The translations under genes were made by a program, and so were the position numbers. 50,742 bases of DNA. Source: Clostridiales bacterium (GTDB lineage: Bacteria > Bacillota > Clostridia > Saccharofermentanales > Saccharofermentanaceae). Position 1 is the first letter of the stretch; every line of letters starts with the position of its first letter. Below are positions 16,961 to 25,616 of the stretch, in pieces. Under the pieces are notes generated by a model. That model ran no database searches. It saw nothing but the letters and a program-made list of their open reading frames with translations, and was not told where the DNA came from. Location: positions 1 to 50,742 of the forward strand of contig JAFVDI010000042.1 of the NCBI GenBank assembly GCA_017478485.1. The letters are read 5' to 3'.

Positions 16961-17884
16961 ATGAAGGAAATGGAGAGAAAAAGCAATAAACTTATCCTCC
17001 TTATGCTGCTTCTGCCGCTTGCAGTCGTATTGATCGCGGCCGGATGCAAGAAGAAAGAAGGAGAGCTTTATAAGTTCGTCGTAACATCGGTCACTAAGAG
17101 TGAATCCGTGACGGACAGTGAATCCATGTCTTCTGAAACCTCCGAAATTACCGCTGAATCTGAAAGCGCGGTCCCTGCCGACACAACGGCTGAGGAAACA
17201 ACGGAAGAAACAACCGAGGAAACCGCTGAAGAGACCACGACCAAAGCTGAGGTAAAAGCCGAGACGAAAAAGACGACCAAGGCTACCACGAAAGCTACGA
17301 CTAAAGCTGTCAAAAAGACTGCAAAGACAACTAAAAAGACCACTAAGACAACAAAGAAAAAGAAGGCAACACCCACACCTACACCCAAACCTAAGTTTTC
17401 AGGTTATCTGTTTGTCGGGGACTCAAGGACCGTAGGACTTGATGAGGCTGTAAGCGGTGTTTCGAGCATTGCAAAAGTCGGAGCCGGAGTTACCTATTTC
17501 AAGAGCATTTTATCTGAAGTAACAAAGGTCAGGGGAAAGAACGTTATCTTTAATTTCGGTGTAAATGACCGTGACCGTTACAAGGATTATGTGGCGGTAT
17601 ACAAATCTTTACCGAAGGAATTCATCCAGAAAAACAATGTCATCTTCATGTCGGTCAATCCTACTGACGGCAGCAAATATGGCAGCTGGAATGCGGATAT
17701 CGACAAATTCAATGCATACGTAAAAAAGAATCTTCCGAGCGGGATCAAATATCTTAATACGAATGCGACCTTGAAAAAGGAAGGATTCCAGACACGTGAC
17801 GGCTGTCATTACAAGCCTGTCACTTACAAGAGGATCGCGCAGCTGACGTTTATCTTCTGCGGTGACAAAAACAGGAAGCCTTAA
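16961..17884 (+). CDS. Secreted lipoprotein with Thr/Lys-rich linker and SGNH-hydrolase-like domain
   Basis: 307 residues. A lipoprotein signal (LIAAGC, lipid Cys at 29) is followed by a low-complexity tether of about 110 residues: Thr/Glu-rich, then Thr/Lys-rich, then a Pro-Thr run. The C-terminal 160 residues have SGNH blocks: FVGDSRTVG (block I), FNFGVNDRDRY (block III) and DGCHYKPVTYKR (block V with catalytic His). It is probably an extracellular esterase or deacylase acting on wall glycans, which is inference. An in-frame ATG at 16970 is an equally possible start. A tandem TATAATATAAT at 16932-16942 lies upstream with no clear -35. Confidence 0.75.
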   Translation: MKEMERKSNKLILLMLLLPLAVVLIAAGCKKKEGELYKFVVTSVTKSESVTDSESMSSETSEITAESESAVPADTTAEETTEETTEETAEETTTKAEVKAETKKTTKATTKATTKAVKKTAKTTKKTTKTTKKKKATPTPTPKPKFSGYLFVGDSRTVGLDEAVSGVSSIAKVGAGVTYFKSILSEVTKVRGKNVIFNFGVNDRDRYKDYVAVYKSLPKEFIQKNNVIFMSVNPTDGSKYGSWNADIDKFNAYVKKNLPSGIKYLNTNATLKKEGFQTRDGCHYKPVTYKRIAQLTFIFCGDKNRKP

Positions 17885-17986
17885 GGAAAATCGTTTTATT
17901 TATTAATATAATGTAACGCCCGTGTAAATGTAATCTTCTAAGGCATCTGTTAAAATGTAATCATCAATTACTGCGAGCAGGTGCAT

Positions 17987-20260
17987 ATGAGAACGGCATT
18001 ATCGGTTGTTTTTTCAATTCTGATACTAGCGCTTGTTATTTGCGTGCTTTCTGCCATGCGTTCAAAAAGATCGATCGGAAAGAACGTTGCAAATCTCATA
18101 GTCGGTCTGACAATACCTATCTTCGGAAATCTCATAATCATAATCACATCTGATCAGATACTTGCGAATGTCGGCTATGACATTTATTTTCTTGGTATGG
18201 ATGCATCGGTGATCTCTCTCTTGTTCTTTGCACATGCATATTGCGACATTGGAAAAGTCAAGCGCGGTGTACAGACAGCGATCTATATTGCCGGTGGTAT
18301 CGATGTGCTGCAGTATGCCGTAAATTCGTATATTCCGATCACTTTTAAGACTGAAATGATAACAGTTGATGAGCGGGCGTATTACAGACTGGTCCCGCTG
18401 TTCGGACAGTTTTACCACAGATTATTCTGTTACGGATTGTACTTAGCCACGTTTATCATTTTTATCGTCGTGACAATAAAGGCATCCAGGGTTTATGTTG
18501 AAAAATACATGATAATACTGATCTCTTTGTCGGTTATGGTTGCGGTAGAGACATACTACATAATCTCAAGACATCCGCTTGATATGTCAATGATCGGTTT
18601 AGGAATACTCGGTCTTCTCGTATATTTCTTCGCGCTGCACTACAGATCCATGAGAGTCCTGGACGGAATTCTTGCGAGCATGGCTTCGGACATGCCGGAC
18701 GCACTTTTCTTTTTCGATAAGAGCGGAAGGTGCATCTGGACAAATGAGCCCGGAAGAAAACGCATCGGCGTTAAGGAAGGTCACTATGAGAACGTTAAGG
18801 CAAACCTCAAGTTCCTGTTTGATGACATCGATTTCAGTTACAGCGAATGGTCAAAGAAAGTAGTTATCGGAGTAGGTGATGATGCCCAGTATATGGATCT
18901 CACCATGCGGTCAGCACAGGATGAACTCGGAAGGACAACAGGTTCTTATCTGAGCGTACGTGACAACACTGCGGACTACCATGCTATGCAGCGTGACATC
19001 TATAACGCAACACATGATTCTGTTACAGGTCTTTATGCAAAGGAATACCTCTATGAACAGATCGCAAGGAGACTTGCCAACGATACTAAGACTCACTACA
19101 TGATCGGCTTTATCGAAATATCCAATTTCAAGATGATAAACGATGTTTTCGGAAGGAAGTTCGGAAAGTTTACGGTTAAGAAGATCGCCGAAGTGTTGAA
19201 AGCCAGTTCAAGCAATAAGACATTGTACGGACGGCTTGGAGATGATTCATTCGGAATCCTGATCGACAAGGAAAGATTTGACGAAAAAAAGGTCGAACAA
19301 CTGATAGAATCATTCGTTGTCTCAGACGGAACTCTTGACCATCATGTTCTTCTTCATTTCGGTATCTACGATATCAATACCGAGATGGATGTTGATGTTC
19401 CGCTTTTCTTTGACAGTGCGCGACTTGCCACAACCAAGATCACGGATAATTATTCAAGACGGATCGCGTATTATGACGATCAGCTCAGAAGTGAAGCTAT
19501 CCACGATCAGCTGATCTCAAATCAGCTAGAAGAAGCGATCGAGACGAAGCAGATAAGACCTTATCTGCAACCCATAGTCGATTCGCGAGGAATGCTTGCT
19601 GGAGCTGAGGCCCTTGTCAGATGGATACACCCGGTGGAAGGGTTTATGAATCCGGGACAGTTTATACCGATATTTGAGAAAAACGGCCAGATCTCTGAAG
19701 TCGACAAGTATATGTGGAGATGCGCATGTGAGCTGCTGGCTGATTGGAAGAAAAGAAGTATCGACAATTTTATATCCGTAAATGTATCACCTAAGGATTT
19801 CTACAGACTTGATGTTGTTTCTGAATTTAAATCCCTTGTTGAGGAATTCGGAATCGATCCGGTCAAGCTCAGGATCGAGATCACGGAAACGGCCATGACT
19901 AATGATTCAGTGGATATGCTCAAGACGATCAGCGATCTGCGCGAATACGGTTTTATCGTTGAAATGGATGACTTCGGCAGCGGTTATTCGTCGCTTAATC
20001 TTCTCAAGGACATCAACCTCGATCTCATCAAGATCGACATGCAGTTCCTGAAGGATTCAGAGCGCAACATGAAGGCCAGCCTGATAATCAAGAACATAAT
20101 CAACATGTCCGAGGATCTTGGAATAGATACTCTTACTGAAGGCGTTGAGACTGCAAAGCAGTTCGAAAAACTCTATGACATGGGATGCAGGTTATACCAG
20201 GGTTACTATTTCTCAAAGCCCGTTCCCGTAGAGGATTTCGAGAAACAGTGGTTTGACTGA
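17987..20260 (+). CDS. Membrane c-di-GMP phosphodiesterase (7TM-like, PAS, degenerate GGDEF, EAL)
   Basis: 757 residues from the ATG at 17987; a GTG two codons earlier is also possible. About seven membrane helices fill residues 1-220, a PAS-like domain covers about 225-335 (DALFFFDKSGRCIWTNEPG), then a GGDEF domain whose signature reads GDDSF near 418, so cyclase activity is unlikely. The EAL domain is intact: EALVRW near 541, EITETAM, MDDFGSGYSSLNLL, DLIKIDMQFL, LTEGVET and QGYYFSKP, all the usual metal and substrate residues. It should hydrolyse cyclic di-GMP in response to a membrane signal. It may act on the same pool that PilB's MshEN domain reads. Confidence 0.92.
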   Translation: MRTALSVVFSILILALVICVLSAMRSKRSIGKNVANLIVGLTIPIFGNLIIIITSDQILANVGYDIYFLGMDASVISLLFFAHAYCDIGKVKRGVQTAIYIAGGIDVLQYAVNSYIPITFKTEMITVDERAYYRLVPLFGQFYHRLFCYGLYLATFIIFIVVTIKASRVYVEKYMIILISLSVMVAVETYYIISRHPLDMSMIGLGILGLLVYFFALHYRSMRVLDGILASMASDMPDALFFFDKSGRCIWTNEPGRKRIGVKEGHYENVKANLKFLFDDIDFSYSEWSKKVVIGVGDDAQYMDLTMRSAQDELGRTTGSYLSVRDNTADYHAMQRDIYNATHDSVTGLYAKEYLYEQIARRLANDTKTHYMIGFIEISNFKMINDVFGRKFGKFTVKKIAEVLKASSSNKTLYGRLGDDSFGILIDKERFDEKKVEQLIESFVVSDGTLDHHVLLHFGIYDINTEMDVDVPLFFDSARLATTKITDNYSRRIAYYDDQLRSEAIHDQLISNQLEEAIETKQIRPYLQPIVDSRGMLAGAEALVRWIHPVEGFMNPGQFIPIFEKNGQISEVDKYMWRCACELLADWKKRSIDNFISVNVSPKDFYRLDVVSEFKSLVEEFGIDPVKLRIEITETAMTNDSVDMLKTISDLREYGFIVEMDDFGSGYSSLNLLKDINLDLIKIDMQFLKDSERNMKASLIIKNIINMSEDLGIDTLTEGVETAKQFEKLYDMGCRLYQGYYFSKPVPVEDFEKQWFD

Positions 20261-20314
20261 ATCTTACAAAATACCCTTTTTTGAAGTTGTCTGAGGGAGT
20301 AACCCCTTGGTATA

Positions 20315-20343
20315 GATAATTATCAGTTTAGTATATAATTATC
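20315..20343 (+). promoter_or_regulatory. Possible promoter with repeated ATAATTATC sites
   Basis: TATAAT occurs at 20334-20339. It is overlapped by one copy of ATAATTATC (20335-20343); another copy (20316-20324) is part of the perfect palindrome GATAATTATC (20315-20324). The copies are 19 bases apart. No good -35 is seen. A CTGTTC...GAACAG hairpin follows at 20354-20373 in the leader. Confidence 0.35.
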
Positions 20344-20411
20344 TGCGGAAAATCTGTTCCTGTGAGAGAACAGGCGGATCAAAGGGATAAATTAACGAAT
20401 CGAGGAAAAAA

Positions 20412-21074
20412 ATGACATTTTCAGACCAAGTGAAAAGAATGATGATCATTCTTTTCATTATTATTGTTGTAGGCATGACAGCTTATTATGTCATCTCCAA
20501 GCTGATCAAGGAAAGAAGGAACAGCGTTGATATGACTCCGCCCAAGCTTTCCGGAATGCGTTCTCCGACACATAAGGAAGCGGAAGCGATAAAAGCGCAG
20601 GTGAAGCCCAGGGCTGTAAAGAACATTATAGTCCAGAGCCTTATCCTTTTGCCCCTTGCCACCATCACTGCCCTGTCAGCTGCCAGCATGTATGAAACCA
20701 ACCAGTTCGCCACCTTTATAATGGGCTTTGTGGCAGGCGCCCTGGCGATAATGTATATATGCTTTCTGACTGTCCCGCTGACTGAAATCAGGTGCCTTAA
20801 CAACAGACGTTACACTGTCAGCGACTGCCGTATAAAGGAGATTACTTTAGTCAAACGTTACAGGCCCAGAAATGTTCCCACGATAGTACACCACGCCTTT
20901 ATCGCTGATCACGAAGGCTCGATCTGGGAGTGTGATCTTACCAAAGACATGTACGGCCTGTCTGAAGGAACAAAGTGCCTTGTGGTGATCTACGATTCTG
21001 AGGATAAGATCAACAGGCACAACACTACCGGCAAGGTCATATACAGAAGAGCGTTATATGTGCCGATTGATTAG
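20412..21074 (+). CDS. Unknown membrane protein
   Basis: 220 residues, no family recognised. One N-terminal helix (about 10-30), a basic cytoplasmic-like stretch, two more helices (about 78-95 and 102-122), then a soluble C-terminal region of about 95 residues with predicted beta strands and GTKCLVVIYDSEDK. The start ATG follows GAGGAAAAA. It stands alone after the EAL gene and is separated from it by 150 bases, so co-regulation is uncertain. Confidence 0.6.
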   Translation: MTFSDQVKRMMIILFIIIVVGMTAYYVISKLIKERRNSVDMTPPKLSGMRSPTHKEAEAIKAQVKPRAVKNIIVQSLILLPLATITALSAASMYETNQFATFIMGFVAGALAIMYICFLTVPLTEIRCLNNRRYTVSDCRIKEITLVKRYRPRNVPTIVHHAFIADHEGSIWECDLTKDMYGLSEGTKCLVVIYDSEDKINRHNTTGKVIYRRALYVPID

Positions 21075-21198
21075 TATTCCCGCTTGGGTGTGCCTTTTTC
21101 AATTTGTCGTAAATCTGTCGTAAGTTGTGACCTTTAAGAACAGCTAAATTTCTGAAAACCTACGATTAATTGACTTCCGGCATTTCCGTTTTTTATTG

Positions 21199-21274
21199 TG
21201 GTCGAGGTGACAGGATTCGAACCTGCGACCCCATGCTCCCAAAGCACGTACGCTACCAACTGCGCTACACCTCG
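21199..21274 (-). tRNA. tRNA-Pro (anticodon TGG), CCA encoded
   Basis: On the minus strand the cloverleaf is complete: acceptor CGAGGTG / CACCTCG, D-arm with AGTTGGTAGC, anticodon stem CGTGC / GCATG with loop TTTGGGA (anticodon TGG), and T-loop GTTCGAATC. The discriminator A is followed by CCA at 21199-21201. It is a single tRNA with its own promoter. Confidence 0.95.
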
Positions 21275-21289
21275 ATACTCACGGCGGTA

Positions 21290-21318
21290 ATTATATATGT
21301 TTTCGGGCTTTACTGCAA
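21290..21318 (-). promoter_or_regulatory. Putative promoter of tRNA-Pro
   Basis: On the minus strand: TTGCAG (21313-21318), 17-base spacer, TATAAT (21290-21295), about 16 bases from the tRNA 5' end. Confidence 0.6.
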
Positions 21319-21320
21319 AT

Positions 21321-21350
21321 AAAAGACCCGCACCGGAAACGATACGGGCC
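21321..21350 (-). terminator. Terminator of the DUF4870 gene
   Basis: On the minus strand an 11-bp stem with some G-U pairs (21340-21350 with 21325-21335), a 4-base loop, then TTTT. It lies 22 bases after the stop codon. Confidence 0.65.
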
Positions 21351-21372
21351 ATTGATGCAAAATAATAACTGA

Positions 21373-21729
21373 TTACTTAACGATCTTGATCCCGTTAACG
21401 AGCGGAATGTTGAAGAGTCTTGTCCTTGCTGCAGAAATGATCCCGAAGACCATTACGAAAACGAGGCAGCCGTAGACACCGAGGTTAAGGATCCAGCCAA
21501 CAAACGGAATACGTCCGATGAAGACACCGAGGACGGAATAAGCACCGAATCCGATGAGAAGGAGTATTCCGTTGTTTACGTGATGTCTTACGAAGGGGCA
21601 TTCCTTATCAGGTCTTATGAGAAGACCGAGAAGCCAGAGTGCTCCAATGTATGCCAGGATCGAGAATAATTTTGCATTTGATGTGAGCTGACCTGCATAA
21701 GGTTCGCTCATTCCTTTCTTTTCTCCCAT
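21373..21729 (-). CDS. DUF4870/Tic20-like small membrane protein
   Basis: 118 residues from the ATG at 21727-21729 (MGEKKGMSEPY). The frame is open further upstream but runs through the promoter region of the divergent gene. Three membrane segments: FSILAYIGALWLLGLL, a second around GILLLIGFGAYSVLGVFI and a third around YGCLVFVMVFGII. CPFVRHHVNNGILL matches the conserved loop of DUF4870 proteins (F.R.H..Q/N). The function is unknown. AAGGATGG serves as a distant ribosome site, so the exact start is moderate. Confidence 0.75.
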   Translation of the reverse strand: MGEKKGMSEPYAGQLTSNAKLFSILAYIGALWLLGLLIRPDKECPFVRHHVNNGILLLIGFGAYSVLGVFIGRIPFVGWILNLGVYGCLVFVMVFGIISAARTRLFNIPLVNGIKIVK

Positions 21730-21800
21730 ATTTAACACCATCCTTTGAATGAGAATTAAGGTTATAATAGCATAATTAAGAATTTTCGGGGGATATTGTT

Positions 21801-22532
21801 TTGATAAGGGTAGCAAGCTACAGGAAAGATTCCGGTCAGACTTACGGTCTTGGCGCAACGGTCGTCATGGAATATCTCCTTCATGCGAAGGAGCAGGTCA
21901 GCGCAGTCATCCTTCATCCGCAGTTCAGATCAGATGATACGATCTCAAGGATAAAGGAACTCTGCGGTAACGTTATCCCTGTTTCCGTAGAGGAAAAGCC
22001 GTTCAACATCCTTTCGAAAAAAGAGAACTGCTTCGTTATCTGCGTTATCGAAAAGAAGGAAGAGCATATTCAAAACGGCAACCACATGGTGCTCGTCAAC
22101 CCTTCGAACGCCGGCAACATGGGCACGATAATGAGGAGCTGTCTGGGATTCGGGGTCAGAGATCTTGCGATCATCCCGCCGGCTGTCGACCATTTCGATC
22201 CGAAAGTCATCAGGGCTTCAATGGGTGCGGCGGCAAGCGTCAGGGCAGAGGTATTCCCGTCGTTTGAAGAATATGCCGCGAAGTTTCCGGGAAACAAACT
22301 GTATCCGTTTATGCTCGACGGCAGCACCAAACTGCATGAAACGGTCATAGAAAAGCCATTTTCGCTGATAATGGGAAATGAGGCAACGGGGCTGCCTGCG
22401 GAGTTTTCGAAGATCGGGCGTCCGATAAGGATCGACCATTCAAATTCAATTGACAGTCTCAATATCACTATTGCCGCCAGCATAGGTCTTTATGAAGCTA
22501 CAAAGGGTATTGATAACAATTTGCAATCGTGA
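21801..22532 (+). CDS. TrmH/SpoU-family RNA 2'-O-methyltransferase-like protein
   Basis: 243 residues from a TTG at 21801 with GGGGGA 7 bases upstream. The three SPOUT motifs are present: NPSNAGNMGTIMRSCLGFGV (motif 1), SLIMGNEATGLPAE (motif 2) and NSIDSLNITIAASIGLYE (motif 3). These form the knotted SAM site; enzymes of this family methylate the ribose of tRNA or rRNA. The N-terminal 85 residues form a short RNA-binding-like domain. The exact target base cannot be told. Its 3' end contains the rpsT promoter. Confidence 0.88.
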   Translation: MIRVASYRKDSGQTYGLGATVVMEYLLHAKEQVSAVILHPQFRSDDTISRIKELCGNVIPVSVEEKPFNILSKKENCFVICVIEKKEEHIQNGNHMVLVNPSNAGNMGTIMRSCLGFGVRDLAIIPPAVDHFDPKVIRASMGAAASVRAEVFPSFEEYAAKFPGNKLYPFMLDGSTKLHETVIEKPFSLIMGNEATGLPAEFSKIGRPIRIDHSNSIDSLNITIAASIGLYEATKGIDNNLQS

Positions 22533-22538
22533 TACAAT
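22510..22538 (+). promoter_or_regulatory. Putative rpsT promoter inside the preceding gene's 3' end
   Basis: TTGATA (22510-22515), 17-base spacer, TACAAT (22533-22538) with TG one base before it (extended -10). The -35 lies within the methyltransferase coding sequence. Confidence 0.7.
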
Positions 22539-22582
22539 CCTTTGGTTAAATTAGGATACCCATTTAGAAGGAGATCAATATA

Positions 22583-22840
22583 ATGCCTAACGTTAAATCA
22601 GCTATCAAGCGTGTAACAGTTTCCGAGAAGAAGGCTGTTGCTAACAAGAGCAAGAAGACAGCTATCCGTACGACGATCAAGAAGGCTAAGGCAAATGTTG
22701 CTGCAGGCGAGAACGTCGAGGCTACACTCAAGGCTACACAGAAGGCAGTCGATCAGGCTGCTGCTAAGGGCCACATGAGCAAGAACGCTGCTTCAAGAAT
22801 GAAGTCCAGACTTGCTAAGGCTGCTAAAGCAGATAAGTAA
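22583..22840 (+). CDS. rpsT: 30S ribosomal protein S20
   Basis: 85 residues, typical S20: MPNVKSAIKRVTVSEKKAVANK, very rich in Lys and Ala, ending AASRMKSRLAKAAK. S20 binds 16S rRNA in the small subunit. AGAAGGAGATC precedes the ATG. It has its own promoter and terminator, the usual single-gene arrangement. Confidence 0.97.
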   Translation: MPNVKSAIKRVTVSEKKAVANKSKKTAIRTTIKKAKANVAAGENVEATLKATQKAVDQAAAKGHMSKNAASRMKSRLAKAAKADK

Positions 22841-22864
22841 TCTGTAACTTTTATCAGTAAAACG

Positions 22865-22897
22865 AATCCCGCAGTTAACGCTGCGGGATTTTTTTAT
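22865..22897 (+). terminator. rpsT terminator
   Basis: Perfect 10-bp stem AATCCCGCAG / CTGCGGGATT (22865-22874 with 22881-22890) with a 6-base loop, then a T run. It ends immediately before the stop codon of convergent tmcAL at 22899. Confidence 0.9.
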
Positions 22898-22898
22898 T

Positions 22899-24152
22899 TC
22901 ATAACATCACGGGTTTTGCGGTCCAGGCGAAGGATATGTCCCTGCCGTAAAGTTCGTTCGCGATCGCGGATGCCCGCATCTCAAGATCGAACACTTTCTT
23001 GAGATCGCTGTTTTCCGAACACAGTTCTAGAGCATCGGAAGGATTGCTGATTACGGGGAGCCTGGAGCATTTTCCGATTATCTTCAGGCAGTAACGGCCT
23101 TCGCGGTTAAAGCCCAGCACTCTTATGTAGGGCGGATGATTAAGCTTGACGAGATCATTTCCCTGTCCTGCCTCGAATGAAGCTATCGCCCTGTAGATGC
23201 GCGTCATCGTGAAACGTTTTGTGTCTGCCTTTTTTGAAAAGGCTTTGAGCTGATAGTCGTCTTTAGGCAGATCACCGGGTCTCAGGTCAGAAACGAGGTT
23301 CTTGAGATATCCGTCCAGGTCATCACCCATGTATGCCGAATCGCCGATCGTTCTTTGCGAGGCGGCAATATGGAGCAGAGCGCGGCGGATATATGCCGTA
23401 TGATCGGGAAAAGCGAATCCTCCTTCGGAGTAGCAGCCAAGCATGGAAGCAAGCGCCTTGTCCGGCATTGAATCCTTAAGAGCCTTGAAAAGTGCCGCCT
23501 GACTGTAAGAAGGAGCGCAGCCGTTTATCTTTTCCCTGATGGATGTTGCGCTCGAAAGCGACTGGTCTCTGGGGATCATGATCACATTGACTCTGTGAAG
23601 CTTGTCGATCTTCTTTAATGCGGAAAGATACTCAAGTGCAAGTATTGAGTTAGGGCTCTTCAAGATCTCATCGATCTCATCTCCGGCTTCCTTGATAGTA
23701 GCTTTTACTGCGGCAGCGCGTGCTGCAGGGTAGGAGCTGCCTTCCGAAAGGGCGTTTTTGAGAGCCTCTTTGAATTCGGGGGAATTCTCATCCGTCTGAT
23801 CCGCGATCGACTTAAGAAGTTCGGGTGTTCCCGCATCGTAACCGAAAGCTATGTCGGTTATTACTCCGGTTCCCAGAAGAGTTGCTATTCCGCCCAGTGC
23901 GAAACGCGCGGAAGGGGCGCATGAGTAAGTGAAGGGCAGTCCCAGGACAACGTCGGCTCCGCAGCGGAGAGCCTGCTTTGTTCTGACATCAGCCGGAATG
24001 ACGGCCGGAAGGCCGCGCTGAACGAACGATTCTGAGATGACGGGCATTACGATCGCCCTTGGGTCGTTAACGACCTCTCGCGCACGGGATATCAGGTTTT
24101 CGTGCCCCTGATGGAACGGATTAAATTCCGCAACAATTCCGATTACCCGCAT
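22899..24152 (-). CDS. tmcAL: tRNA(Met) cytidine acetate ligase TmcAL
   Basis: 417 residues starting MRVIGIVAEFNPFHQGH, the nucleotidyltransferase HxGH motif of the YlbM/TmcAL family. Further marks: FVQRGLPAVIPADVRTKQAL, DVVLGLPFTYSCAPSARFA and a later SSATSIRE (ISxTxIR-type motif). The enzyme uses acetate and ATP to acetylate the wobble cytidine of elongator tRNA-Met. Normal length for the family. Nearby pta-ackA interconvert acetate and acetyl phosphate, but a functional link is only inference. GTGAGG lies upstream of the ATG. Confidence 0.92.
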   Translation of the reverse strand: MRVIGIVAEFNPFHQGHENLISRAREVVNDPRAIVMPVISESFVQRGLPAVIPADVRTKQALRCGADVVLGLPFTYSCAPSARFALGGIATLLGTGVITDIAFGYDAGTPELLKSIADQTDENSPEFKEALKNALSEGSSYPAARAAAVKATIKEAGDEIDEILKSPNSILALEYLSALKKIDKLHRVNVIMIPRDQSLSSATSIREKINGCAPSYSQAALFKALKDSMPDKALASMLGCYSEGGFAFPDHTAYIRRALLHIAASQRTIGDSAYMGDDLDGYLKNLVSDLRPGDLPKDDYQLKAFSKKADTKRFTMTRIYRAIASFEAGQGNDLVKLNHPPYIRVLGFNREGRYCLKIIGKCSRLPVISNPSDALELCSENSDLKKVFDLEMRASAIANELYGRDISFAWTAKPVML

Positions 24153-24154
24153 CG

Positions 24155-24181
24155 TTGATTAAGCCTCACTTCTGTTATAAT
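24155..24181 (+). promoter_or_regulatory. Putative promoter for the anchored protein at 24221
   Basis: TTGATT (24155-24160), 15-base spacer, TATAAT (24176-24181) with TG one base upstream (extended -10). Confidence 0.5.
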
Positions 24182-24191
24182 TCATCTGATA

Positions 24192-24221
24192 ATTATATTT
24201 CATAAGGCAGGCTGGTTGCAA
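24192..24221 (-). promoter_or_regulatory. Putative promoter for tmcAL
   Basis: Minus strand: TTGCAA (24216-24221), 18-base spacer, TATAAT (24192-24197). It overlaps the divergent promoter at 24155-24181 face to face. Confidence 0.5.
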
Positions 24222-25612
24222 TGAAGCGTCGTACTCTGAGGTTCATAGAAAAAGGAAACGGTACAAGAGTCCCGTTCCTTGCCCGTTTTACGACAAAACA
24301 GATAATAATAGCCGCACTGCTTCTGGTAGCCGCAATATCCGGAGTCGTTGCGTATCTTCTTTATGTCAGGACTTTCGGAAATGCAGCCCAGATCGTTCTT
24401 ACAGAGCACGAATCTCCCGGATACGAGTGGGAGCAGATAGCATCCGAGAACAACATTATCAGCAATTATCTCTGGGGAAGAACGAAGAAACTCATGCTTG
24501 GCCACGACGGCGAAGACATCATGATCCCCACATACTACAAGATCGCAGGAAGGCTCGTCACACAGCCGGCGGAAAGCTCGCAGGTCTATGACCTTTCAGA
24601 TCAGGCATGGCTTTTGGACTGCTATGTTGAAGCCGGTGATGCAGTAGCTGCGCGCAATCTGAAGAACAGGGTCGTCAGCAGGTTTCATTCCGATTCGGGA
24701 ATGTATCTGAGCCTTACCGGAAACAAGGTCACGGCAGAGCAGCAGGGCATCAAGACGACAGAGGATAACATCGCGTGGCTTGAAGCCTATCTTCGTTATT
24801 ACTGTGCTTACGGCACGACAAGAGATTACGAGGAGATAAAGATGCTCATATCCGCGATCTTTGACGAGACCGGTGCATTAAGGCCCGAGCAGCTCGACGT
24901 CGCACGTTATGTGGATTCGCCCGATTACTACCGCGATACGCCCGAGACAGCAGATCCGGGCAATGCAAGCCTTGATGAAAGATATGGCGTCGATAACGAA
25001 GGCGCCCAGGAAACTGATGACGGGGATGATGCAGCCAACCTCAAGCAGGTGGTCGGAGTCAAGCTTTCAAACGTCAGGCTCCCTCTGATCTACGACCTCG
25101 AAAAGAACGGCCTTATCGCCCAGGGTGCTTATGACCGCGCTCTTAAACTGGTAAAGGATGGCAAGGACGTCGACGGCGTTCCTTTTTACGCATACGCTTA
25201 CGAGAAGACAGAAAACGGCATCAACTACATTTATTCCGGTTCGCGCGCAGTTACCGTCGATGTCGGCGAATCCATCGTCGTCATGGCGAACCTTGCCAGA
25301 ATGAAACAACTCGACAACGAAAGTTACACAGAACTCAAGAACCGTATCGTCAATGAGAGACGGATCCTCGGAAAATATTACATCGCAACCGGCAATTACG
25401 GTGGAGCGGAGGCTTACAGACAATACAGTCATGTTCTCGATATCGCTTATGATATGGATGACCGCGATCTTTACAGGGCTGCATGCAATTGTATCGGTTC
25501 CCGCGTAGCGACAAGGTCTTCGAGTCCGGCGATCTATATGATCTTCAGGGAAAACGACGGCAGATTTACGTTTTTCGCCTCTGATAATCTGGGCGTCCGT
25601 AAGGCAGTCTGA
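24221..25612 (+). CDS. Unknown membrane-anchored extracytoplasmic protein
   Basis: 463 residues. A basic N-terminal tail (about 26 residues) and one signal-anchor helix (about 27-49, IIIAALLLVAAISGVVAYLL) precede a large extracytoplasmic domain. Helix-rich repeats with WLLDCYVEAGD, DNIAWLEAYLRYYCAYG and ALRPEQLDV suggest an alpha/alpha-barrel like that of family 8 glycosidases, but no catalytic motif is recognised with confidence. An acidic insert lies near residues 240-275. It is a single gene with its own promoter. Treat as unknown, possibly envelope polysaccharide-related. Confidence 0.55.
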   Translation: MKRRTLRFIEKGNGTRVPFLARFTTKQIIIAALLLVAAISGVVAYLLYVRTFGNAAQIVLTEHESPGYEWEQIASENNIISNYLWGRTKKLMLGHDGEDIMIPTYYKIAGRLVTQPAESSQVYDLSDQAWLLDCYVEAGDAVAARNLKNRVVSRFHSDSGMYLSLTGNKVTAEQQGIKTTEDNIAWLEAYLRYYCAYGTTRDYEEIKMLISAIFDETGALRPEQLDVARYVDSPDYYRDTPETADPGNASLDERYGVDNEGAQETDDGDDAANLKQVVGVKLSNVRLPLIYDLEKNGLIAQGAYDRALKLVKDGKDVDGVPFYAYAYEKTENGINYIYSGSRAVTVDVGESIVVMANLARMKQLDNESYTELKNRIVNERRILGKYYIATGNYGGAEAYRQYSHVLDIAYDMDDRDLYRAACNCIGSRVATRSSSPAIYMIFRENDGRFTFFASDNLGVRKAV

Positions 25613-25616
25613 CGAA

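Noticed and set aside
17185..17360. Imperfect tandem repeats that could look like a repeat array
   Set aside because: They are coding repeats of the Thr-rich linker, not CRISPR: no constant spacer length and the frame stays open.
17068..17388. Val-rich minus-strand frame opposite the Thr/Lys linker
   Set aside because: It mirrors the low-complexity Thr/Lys codons; such antisense repeats always give hydrophobic shadows.
21105..21123. Direct repeat TGTCGTAA, 11 bases apart, after the unknown membrane protein gene
   Set aside because: Short, near no promoter I can support, and expected by chance at this length.
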